This document shows positions 1 to 4,567 of a stretch of 8,772 nucleotides of DNA, piece after piece (position 1 is the stretch's first letter; each line of letters starts with the position of its first letter). The notes under the pieces were generated by a model. That model searched no databases. It was given only the letters and a program-made list of their open reading frames with translations, and had not been told where the DNA came from. A program made the translations under genes and the position numbers. This DNA is from Actinomycetota bacterium (GTDB lineage: Bacteria; Actinomycetota; Geothermincolia; Geothermincolales; RBG-13-55-18). The stretch spans positions 1-8,772 of the forward strand of contig JAPWVA010000029.1 of assembly GCA_028275245.1 (NCBI GenBank). Direction: 5' to 3'.

Positions 1-648
1 ATATAAATACATGCACCTCCCCTCCTTCATCCTTTCCCGGATACCCTCCCCGGGTCTTGTTCCCGAAATACTCCCGAAACTCGAGACGCCCCCGGGTTAT
101 TACCTCTTCATCCCGTGCACCTTACCTCAAAACCCAAGGCGTGGCGGGATTTTTGAGGCCCTTCGCCATGGCCACCGAGGAGGGGCTCATCACCCACTAC
201 CTCCCATCCTCCCATCCCCAAGGCTCCAAGGAGTATTCCTTGGGGAGTGGGTGATTCAGAACGAGACATGCGAGCCTTCGGCATTCCAGGAGGGTTACAG
301 GGTAGAGGAGCGCAATAGGATCACAGGTGAGTGGAACTGCCTGTAGCCTCACTTGTGAGGACCCACTGGAGCCTGGGTTTCCTTGCCCCAGGGGGCTTTG
401 GAAGGCGGAGATGGAGGAGCTAGGAAGTATTCACCATGTAGTTTTCCAGCACAGCCGCCCGCCCCTGCGCCACCTTTAGAACCATGGCATGAGCTTCACA
501 TCCCCTGTCATGGTTTTTCGATACTTGCGTGGACCGTACGGACGCACCAAGAATAGGAAAATATTGTAATGAGCATATGAATAATAACCCATGGCTTTAC
601 GAGGCGCAGGCGGTTTCCAGGTGCAGTTAGCCATGAAGATGAAGGAGC
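1..648. other. Gene-poor region, no supported coding sequence
   Basis: Open frames here (for example 11-346 on the plus strand) are rich in Pro, Arg and Gly, lack a convincing ribosome binding site and resemble no family I know. Visible structure consists of an inverted-repeat cluster at 191-253, a short palindrome at 347-360 (CCTCAC, TT, GTGAGG), and an AT-rich island around 560-592 that could hold a promoter for the decayed block downstream but has no clean -35/-10 pair. I translated 360-648 by eye in the three plus frames and found no remnant of an Mrp-type ATPase, which often accompanies the genes that follow. The region is probably decayed or intergenic DNA. Confidence 0.5.
191..253. repeat. 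Nested inverted repeats with competing arms
   Basis: CACCCACT (191-198) is the exact reverse complement of AGTGGGTG (246-253). CCCCAAGG (216-223) is the exact reverse complement of CCTTGGGG (238-245). A second left arm, CTCCAAGGA (224-232), can pair with the same right arm through a four-base loop (GTAT), with one wobble pair. Two left arms therefore compete for one right arm. The pairing is read directly from the sequence; any regulatory role is inference. No flanking gene is identified. Confidence 0.4.
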
Positions 649-858
649 GGGGACGTTGACGCGGTTTTCTCGGCACAAGAAGGCATGGATGAACAGAGCC
701 CTTTGATGCCCAGCCTAGCCCGTTGGGGTGACCATAGGTGAGGGAGCGGAGAACAGGTGAGGGTGGTTTGCGGAGCTCCGCTGGCTGAACCGCTGCGGTT
801 GGTCCGGGAATTCGTGGAGGGTACACTGGAGCAGGGAGAGAATGACTGCGACCACTGA
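649..858 (+). pseudogene. NifX-like FeMo-cofactor-binding family protein, remnant with internal deletion
   Basis: Two pieces in the same frame look like the two ends of a NifX/MTH1175-type protein (Nitro_FeMo-Co domain). The N-terminal piece (about 658-735) reads AVFSAQEGMDEQSPL, like the family opening in which a short strand is followed by a G-[LM]-D turn and a P-[RS] motif. The C-terminal piece (757-858) reads VVCGAPLAEPLRLVREF and ends GTLEQGENDCDH before TGA, like the family's VVxGAP strand, last helix and Cys/His tail. The roughly 60 central residues are missing and an in-frame TGA lies at 739-741, so no functional protein is expected. There is a GAAGGAG site at 641-647 but no good start codon. 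The gene ends 31 bases before the broken ferredoxin, the usual order in such clusters. Assignment is by remembered family pattern and both pieces are short. An alternative is a chance match of one piece. Confidence 0.45.
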
Positions 859-889
859 GTCGATGGGGAGAGGAAAGAGAGGCGTGTTG

Positions 890-1344
890 ATGTACGCTGT
901 AGACGGCGGATCGTGCACGGGATGCGGCCTCTGTGCTGAATTTGTCCCGTTGGGGCCATCTCAGTCGAGGGTCGGGTGGCCGTGATAAACCAAGATGTGT
1001 GCACTTCCTGCGGCGCATGCGCCGCTGAATGCCCGCAGGACGCCATCTACGAGTACGAGGTCGTTCCCGCGCCGCGTGGGGACGGAAATGTGCCGGCCGT
1101 GGTTGCGTCAGGGATGCCGAGGTTGGCGAGGAGGTCAAGGGAACTTATCCTCACGCCGGGAGAAAAAGCCGTTGTCGCTGTGACTCTCCTGGCCGCCGTC
1201 GCCAGGTCCCTGATCCAGGTAGCGAGGCGTTTTTTGCCGCGTGGTGAGGTAGTTCCACCTTCCCCGGGCAGGGGAACCAGGATGCTAGGATCATCGGGGC
1301 ATTCCTGTGCCGAAAGGCACCGCTGGCGTGGAGGTAGGGGTTGA
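890..1344 (+). pseudogene. 2[4Fe-4S] ferredoxin with one-base frameshift
   Basis: The ATG at 890 opens a frame with the first cluster motif CTGCGLC, then runs into TGA at 983-985. The second cluster motif CTSCGACAAECP lies in another frame (from about 976). Adding one T to the TTT at 941-943 joins them exactly: the text becomes CAEFCPVGAISVEG, supplying the missing fourth Cys and Pro and giving two complete CX2CX2CX3CP motifs. The repaired protein would be 151 residues: a ferredoxin domain (about 1-55), an Ala/Pro linker, a hydrophobic or amphipathic helix (LTPGEKAVVAVTLLAAVARS, about 115) and a Gly/Arg-rich end. Purine-rich GGGGAGAGGAAAGAGAGG (865-882) can serve as ribosome binding site. Ferredoxins of this kind carry electrons for Fe-S cofactor enzymes in the cytoplasm. 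Because both neighbours are also broken, I call it a pseudogene rather than a sequencing error, but a T-run miscall is possible. Confidence 0.75.
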
Positions 1345-1428
1345 GTTGAGGGGCACGTCGACCATAAGAGGTGGGAAGGGAGAGCTCCGGGGAGAATTTG
1401 GGGTGACGGATCTATCGAGGGTCTGGAG

Positions 1429-1623
1429 ATGTATTGAGAAACGGTCGTTGATCACGCCTCGCTACCCCGGAATTTCGTTGTCTTACTGGTGGTCGACGGA
1501 CAGGCTAAGTTCAACGGACACCGCTCCTGCACACCTCGCTTATACCATGGAGATCTTGCTCGAGGTGGGTAGGACATGGTGGAGAAGACGAGCTTTTTGA
1601 CCGACGGGTGCGAGACGGCCTAG
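1429..1623 (+). pseudogene. NifU/IscU-like Fe-S cluster scaffold, heavily decayed
   Basis: Three pieces in family order reconstruct the N-terminal half of a NifU-type scaffold. From ATG 1429, frame 1 reads MY-stop-ETVVDHASLPRN and then VVDGQAKFNG, matching the family's MYSExVxDHFxNPRN and DGxAxxxG; the third codon is TGA (1435) where Ser (TCA) is expected. At 1541-1573 a second frame reads YTMEILLEVGR, matching the CGDTMEIxLxV strand. At 1576-1620 the frame returns to 1 and reads MVEKTSFLTDGCETA, matching the FxTDGCGxxxACGS motif, then stops at TAG 1621. The scaffold Cys before TMEI is not in its proper context, the third ligand region is absent and the C-terminal half is gone. The protein would normally assemble Fe-S clusters in the cytoplasm. 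It lies 84 bases after the ferredoxin remnant, same strand. Individual pieces are short, but their order and spacing make chance unlikely. Confidence 0.6.
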
Positions 1624-1660
1624 CCCGCCACCCTTTCGCATCGCCAAAGATGCAGGAAGC

Positions 1661-1702
1661 GGATAGCCTACTACCACTTGGGATAGTCTATACTCCCACT
1701 TG
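1661..1702. repeat. Two-copy imperfect tandem repeat
   Basis: GGATAGCCTACTACCACTTG (1661-1680) is followed directly by a 22-base copy starting GGATAGTCTATACTCC and ending CACTTG (1681-1702). The copies differ by substitutions and a two-base insertion. The repeat lies between the NifU-like remnant and the slyD leader. Role unknown; replication slippage is the simplest origin. Confidence 0.6.
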
Positions 1703-1866
1703 TTTCCTACAGGTCGCGTCTTCGGAGGGATAGGTAAAACGGTTTGGTCCGGCCCAGCCTCACCGCCATGCCACGGTCTGCCCTCCATTCCCCCTCCCAG
1801 GATGGGGCAGGCTCACCATTTGTGTGGGGCCCGGCTGATCCCGGTCGGGCGGGGATGGGCCGCTTG

Positions 1867-1875
1867 TGCTATATT
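1867..1875 (+). promoter_or_regulatory. Probable extended -10 promoter for the slyD-type gene
   Basis: TGC followed by TATATT (1870-1875) is an extended -10 element (TGn plus a near-consensus hexamer) in otherwise GC-rich DNA. No recognisable -35 box lies 16-18 bases upstream, which extended -10 promoters can tolerate. Transcription would start near 1882 and leave an untranslated leader of about 93 bases. No other feature in the gap 1624-1974 is a better promoter candidate. Confidence 0.4.
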
Positions 1876-1884
1876 AAGCTTGTC

Positions 1885-1897
1885 CCATCCAGGATGG
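1885..1897. promoter_or_regulatory. Dyad at the predicted transcription start, possible operator
   Basis: CCATCC, one central A, GGATGG is a perfect inverted repeat. Its one-base centre is too tight for a hairpin, so protein binding is more plausible than RNA folding. It lies about 10-22 bases after the -10 box, where a bound repressor would block initiation. The half CCAGGATGG also occurs near 1797-1806. Function is inference. Confidence 0.3.
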
Positions 1898-1974
1898 TTC
1901 TCGGCGGCGAAATCCGGGAGGCGGATCCTGAATGGGGGGCCGTTTTGTCTTTTGCGAGTCGAAAGGAGAGAGGG

Positions 1975-2421
1975 ATGAAGGTCGGACCGGGAAAGCTGGT
2001 GGTTTTCGCCTACGAGCTATACGACGAGGATGGCGAGCTGTTGGACGCCAGCGACGAGGAAGCCCCTTTCAGCTTCATCTTCGGGGAGGGGAGCATCATC
2101 CCCGGCCTGGAGAAGGGACTGGAGGGTATGGAGCCCGGTGAGGGCAGGGAGATCACCGTCTTGCCCGAGGAGGGCTATGGCCCTTGGAACCCCAAGCTGG
2201 TGCAGAGGGTGCCCCGGGAGCGCTTCGCCGGGGGGCCGGACCTGGAGATGGGGATGTCCTACACGGGAAGGACCGAGTCCGGTAACGTGGTCTTCTTCAA
2301 AGTGACCGACATGGACGAGGAAACGGTGGAGATAGACATGAACCACCCGCTGGCCGGGAAGACTCTCCGCTTCCAGGTCACGGTGGTAGACGTGATGGAG
2401 CCCTCGGGGCTTGATTTCTGA
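1975..2421 (+). CDS. slyD: FKBP-type peptidyl-prolyl cis-trans isomerase, SlyD-like
   Basis: This cytoplasmic foldase catalyses cis-trans isomerisation of X-Pro bonds and, through its inserted domain, holds unfolded chains. The 148-residue protein shows the SlyD order: an FKBP strand (about 7-20), the active-site stretch GEGSIIPGLEKGLEGMEPGE (37-56), PEEGYGPWNP (64-73), the insert-in-flap chaperone domain (about 71-120, with the MSYTGRTESGNVVFFKV strands) and the closing DMNHPLAGKTLRFQV (121-135) that defines the SlyD branch. It ends at LDF and lacks the His/Cys-rich metal-binding tail of the E. coli protein, so nickel delivery of that type is unlikely, as in many short SlyD homologues. The frame is open further upstream, but ATG 1975 is preceded by AAAGGAG six bases away, and homology starts right there. 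It appears monocistronic, with its own promoter candidate and a hairpin after its end. Confidence 0.93.
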   Translation: MKVGPGKLVVFAYELYDEDGELLDASDEEAPFSFIFGEGSIIPGLEKGLEGMEPGEGREITVLPEEGYGPWNPKLVQRVPRERFAGGPDLEMGMSYTGRTESGNVVFFKVTDMDEETVEIDMNHPLAGKTLRFQVTVVDVMEPSGLDF

Positions 2422-2440
2422 GCAAGGCGGAGGGTGGTCG

Positions 2441-2466
2441 TTTCGGCCCCCGGGACGGGGGCGAAA
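2441..2466 (+). terminator. GC-rich hairpin after slyD, possible terminator
   Basis: TTTCG (2441-2445) pairs with CGAAA (2462-2466) and CCCCCG (2447-2452) pairs with CGGGGG (2456-2461), with one bulged G and a three-base loop. The hairpin begins 19 bases after the slyD stop. There is no following T run, so it is not a classical intrinsic terminator; it may still stabilise the mRNA end or assist termination. Confidence 0.45.
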
Positions 2467-2513
2467 GGTTATCGCGGTTTTCCCGTCCGCCCAGGCGCTG
2501 GAGCGGGCCCGGA

Positions 2514-2567
2514 ATTTAACGGCAGGATCCCTGGGCGGTGATTTAACGGTGGGGATCCCTGGGAAGA
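2514..2567. repeat. Two-copy imperfect tandem repeat
   Basis: Two units begin ATTTAACGG, at 2514 and 2541, and share GGATCCCTGGG further along (2525-2535 and 2553-2563). The period is 27-28 bases. The repeat lies between the slyD hairpin and a possible small gene. No function can be assigned. Confidence 0.55.
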
Positions 2568-2585
2568 GGAGAGAAAGGGGCCTTG

Positions 2586-2597
2586 CCTTGATCAAGG
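2586..2597. promoter_or_regulatory. 12-base perfect palindrome over a ribosome binding site
   Basis: CCTTGATCAAGG is a perfect palindrome. Its right half supplies the AAGGAAG ribosome binding site (2594-2600) of the small frame at 2608. A bound protein, or pairing of the left arm CCTT with AAGG, could mask translation. This is inference from position only. Confidence 0.3.
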
Positions 2598-2607
2598 AAG
2601 ATGCCAC

Positions 2608-2763
2608 ATGAGGCCGGCGGATGCCTCCCCACCCCGGCGCGGACCGGGGGTAGGGAAGAGGGAGCGAGACCCCCGCCTGGACGCCCTGATAGCCGAGTGG
2701 AAGAGAGGGGAAAGGGAGCGCTGGAGGGGCCACGGGAAGGGCAAGGGAAGGAAGAAAAAGTAG
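2608..2763 (+). CDS. Possible small, very basic protein of unknown function
   Basis: I do not recognise this 51-residue protein. It starts at ATG 2608 with AAGGAAG seven bases upstream and ends at TAG 2761. The N-terminal third is Pro/Arg/Gly-rich. The middle, DPRLDALIAEWKRGERERW (21-39), looks like an amphipathic helix. The last 12 residues (GHGKGKGRKKK) are almost all Gly and Lys, as in nucleic-acid-binding tails. The frame is closed by TGA at 2539, so ATG 2608 is the only sensible start. It lies alone between slyD and the DUF89 gene, same strand as both. GC-rich DNA often gives spurious Arg/Gly frames, so coding is uncertain; the good ribosome binding site and the helix-like middle argue for it. 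Confidence 0.35.
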   Translation: MRPADASPPRRGPGVGKRERDPRLDALIAEWKRGERERWRGHGKGKGRKKK

Positions 2764-2839
2764 CGAGGGTGCCGGCGTGGCGCCCTGGTAGACGGAGGCT
2801 TCCCCAGGTCCTGGATCTTGGTGGCTGAACAAAGGGGTT

Positions 2840-2864
2840 GCCCGCCTGCCCTTGCAGGTGGGGC
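2840..2864 (+). terminator. Hairpin, possible terminator of the small gene
   Basis: GCCC (2840-2843) pairs with GGGC (2861-2864) and CCTGC (2845-2849) with GCAGG (2854-2858), with a small internal bulge and a CCTT loop. It lies 76 bases after the small frame's stop. The following bases (TATTGA) are not a T run, so intrinsic termination would be weak. Confidence 0.3.
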
Positions 2865-3005
2865 TATTGATCCAGCACTAGCGTCGTTTACTCATTTATG
2901 GGAAGAGTCCTTTCGTTTCCCCCTTTCCCAATTTGTACACCGGTCTTGACCCGTTTTTATGGAACGTATGAACCATGGTGTCCCGGAGCCCGCTCCTGGC
3001 CAGCT

Positions 3006-3056
3006 TTCACGCCCGACGGGGTTCCGGTATTTCACGCCCGGACGGGGTTCCGGTGT
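3006..3056. repeat. Two-copy near-identical tandem repeat
   Basis: Unit one (3006-3030) and unit two (3031-3056) both begin TTCACGCCCG and continue ACGGGGTTCCGGT. They differ by one inserted G and the second-last base. Each unit contains the short dyad CCCG/CGGG. The adjacency and near identity indicate a recent duplication. Confidence 0.65.
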
Positions 3057-3233
3057 TATCCCGTGGCTGGCGGGTGAGGCAGCCCGCTCCAAAAGGATGG
3101 CCCAGGTTCACGTTTTCGCTGGGATGGAGATGGGGAAAACGGTTTGACCGGAAAGGACTCTGGCCTTTTCGAGCCGGTATCGCAACTTCCCTTTCTCACC
3201 CTCTGCCGGTGGGGTGGCGATCCCGCGAAAAGG

Positions 3234-3252
3234 CTTTAGAATTCTTTAGAAT
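3234..3252. repeat. Direct repeat CTTTAGAAT
   Basis: CTTTAGAAT occurs at 3234-3242 and 3244-3252, one base apart, so the period is ten bases, about one helical turn. It lies about 105-120 bases upstream of the DUF89 start. Two copies on the same face of the helix upstream of a gene could be a regulator site; this is inference. Confidence 0.4.
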
Positions 3253-3355
3253 CGATCAGCTGGTTTGGGGGTGGAATTGTATAGCGGATCGTATAGGCCG
3301 CCTTGCCCGGCGGCGGGGGAGCGGGAAACGGGTAAGAGCAACAGGAGGTGCGACG

Positions 3356-4282
3356 GTGAAGGTCATGGCGGAGTGCTACCCCTGCATGCTGGACCAGGCT
3401 ATAAGGGCCGCCGTCCTGAGCGGGGTGAAGGGCGATGCGCTCATCTCCCTTATGAAGGAGGCTACCAGCATCCTCTCCGAGACGGACCCGGCCCTCACGC
3501 CGCCCGAGGCAGCGGCCCCCCTTTACCTCCTGGTGGCCGACGTCTCAGGGGTGATGGACCCTTACCACGGGTTGAGGGAAGAGGGTAACCGGAAGGCCTT
3601 GGAGCTTGTGAAGAGGCTCCGGGAGGAGCTGCGGGAGGACCCGCATCGGCTGGAAAAAGCTCTGGCCACCGCCGTGGCGGGGAACGCGCTGGATTTCGGG
3701 GCCAGGAGCTTGCCCTTGGACCTGGAACAGAGCCTCGGGAGGATGCTGGCAGGGGGGCTGGCGGTGGACCACCGACAGGAGTTCCTGAGGGACCTCGAGG
3801 ACTCGAGGAGACTCCTCTACATCTGCGATAACGCGGGGGAGATCGCCTTCGACGGGCTTCTCTGCGAGTTCCTCGCCATAGAATACCCGGCGATCGAGAT
3901 GACCTTCGCGGTGAGGGGAGGTCCCATGATCAACGATGCACTGCTCTCCGACGCCCGTCAGGTGGGATTGGACCGGTGGGGCCGGGTCATCACCACTGGG
4001 CAGGCCCTGGCCGGCGTGGTGGTGGAAAGGGCCTCCCACGAGTTCCGCGAGGCCTTCCGGGAAGCGGAAGTCATCGTGGCCAAGGGCCAGGGCAACTTCG
4101 AGACCCTGGAGGGCAGGGAGGAGAACATCTATTTTCTCTTCCAGGTGAAATGTGACTGCGTTTCCCGCTACCTGGGGGTGGAGAGGGGGGCGGGCCTGGT
4201 GCTGCGGGCAAGGAGCGTTCAGAAAGGAGGCAGGGAAGCCCTTTCCCGCGAAGTAGGCCTGCGGCGGGGATCCGATTCCTGA
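3356..4282 (+). CDS. DUF89 (AF1104-like) metal-dependent phosphatase
   Basis: This is a 308-residue cytoplasmic protein of the DUF89 family, whose studied members are divalent-metal-dependent phosphatases that remove damaged or surplus phosphometabolites. Visible landmarks are the N-terminal CYPC (7-10) of the AF1104-type branch, an all-helical N-terminal domain (about 10-145), AGNALDFG (108-115), the metal-site motif ICDNAGEIAFD (156-166; Asp158 and Asn159 expected ligands), RGGPMINDA (187-195; Asp194 the expected third ligand) and KGQGNFE (243-249). Length and motifs match an intact protein. I chose GTG 3356 because AGGAGGTG (3343-3350) ends five bases before it and homology begins here; ATG 3365 is possible but spaced worse. 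The substrate cannot be read from the sequence. The C-terminal 25 residues are variable and basic. The gene stands alone on the plus strand and converges with the acyl-CoA ligase gene. Confidence 0.88.
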   Translation: MKVMAECYPCMLDQAIRAAVLSGVKGDALISLMKEATSILSETDPALTPPEAAAPLYLLVADVSGVMDPYHGLREEGNRKALELVKRLREELREDPHRLEKALATAVAGNALDFGARSLPLDLEQSLGRMLAGGLAVDHRQEFLRDLEDSRRLLYICDNAGEIAFDGLLCEFLAIEYPAIEMTFAVRGGPMINDALLSDARQVGLDRWGRVITTGQALAGVVVERASHEFREAFREAEVIVAKGQGNFETLEGREENIYFLFQVKCDCVSRYLGVERGAGLVLRARSVQKGGREALSREVGLRRGSDS

Positions 4283-4288
4283 AAAGGG

Positions 4289-4311
4289 TTGGTAAGTATT
4301 ACCAATATTGG
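4289..4311. terminator. Overlapping palindromes between convergent genes
   Basis: TTGGTAA (4289-4295), GTA, TTACCAA (4299-4305) is a perfect 7-base inverted repeat six bases after the DUF89 stop. CCAATATTGG (4302-4311) is a second perfect palindrome sharing its edge. Read on the minus strand the hairpin is followed by CCCTTTT, so it could act as a terminator for leftward transcription; on the plus strand no T run follows. The symmetry also resembles a repressor operator, but no gene starts here. A terminator or mRNA-end hairpin is the more likely reading. Confidence 0.4.
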
Positions 4312-4447
4312 GATCTGCCGTGTCCCCTTCCAAAAGCGAAGCCTTGCTCCCCCGCCTCCCTTTACGGGCAGCCTCCCCTTGCGATCAGATCCCTCCAAGC
4401 TGACCCATGCGGCTCTTTGCCGCGTCGGGGCGGCCAGAGGAAGCCCA

Positions 4448-4466
4448 CCGTTTCCCCGGGAAACGG
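4448..4466. terminator. Hairpin in the convergent gap
   Basis: CCGTTTCC (4448-4455) and GGAAACGG (4459-4466) form a perfect 8-base stem with a CCG loop. It lies about 100 bases beyond the end of the ligase gene on the opposite strand and 166 bases after the DUF89 stop. It is symmetrical, so could serve either transcript, but lacks a T run on both sides. The rest of 4283-4567 contains no coding signal I can see. Confidence 0.35.
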
Positions 4467-4567
4467 GGTGAAGGGATGGCTCATGCCGTGACCGGTCCCC
4501 CGGGGCGGACTCGTCGGGGGGAAGACGGATATCTCAGGAGCTAGACCGGGCATTTCTCCGCCCCGCC

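Larger units (their letters stand above)
2764..3355. other. Long intergenic region before the DUF89 gene
   Basis: No protein family is recognisable in any frame. The region contains a tRNA-Leu-like 5' fragment (2771-2794), a hairpin (2840-2864), an AT-richer patch (2881-2970) with a TTGACC (2946-2951) but no well-spaced -10, two tandem repeats (3006-3056 and 3234-3252), and TATAGC (3280-3285) and TATAGG (3292-3297) hexamers, either of which could be the -10 of the DUF89 gene though no -35 stands out. The plus frame of the DUF89 gene stays open back to 2975, but that extension is low-complexity Arg/Gly/Ser text and contains the duplicated repeat, so I treat it as non-coding. Confidence 0.55.

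Noticed and set aside
476..1138. A 220-codon minus-strand open frame
   Set aside because: It covers the ferredoxin and NifX-like remnants in antisense and has Arg/Pro/Ser-rich text without motifs.
2017..2832. A 271-codon minus-strand open frame
   Set aside because: It overlaps the slyD gene on the other strand, then runs through repeats and hairpins. Its composition is Pro/Leu/Ser-rich with no recognisable domain.
2946..2972. TTGACC and TATGAA as a promoter
   Set aside because: The spacer is only 15 bases and the -10 match is poor. No gene starts within a reasonable distance downstream.
2975..3355. N-terminal extension of the DUF89 protein by 127 codons
   Set aside because: The extension contains the tandem repeat, has low-complexity text and no homology. 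A strong ribosome site sits directly before GTG 3356.
3545..4333. A 262-codon minus-strand open frame
   Set aside because: It is antisense to the conserved DUF89 motifs and rich in His, Pro and Gln, as expected of a shadow.
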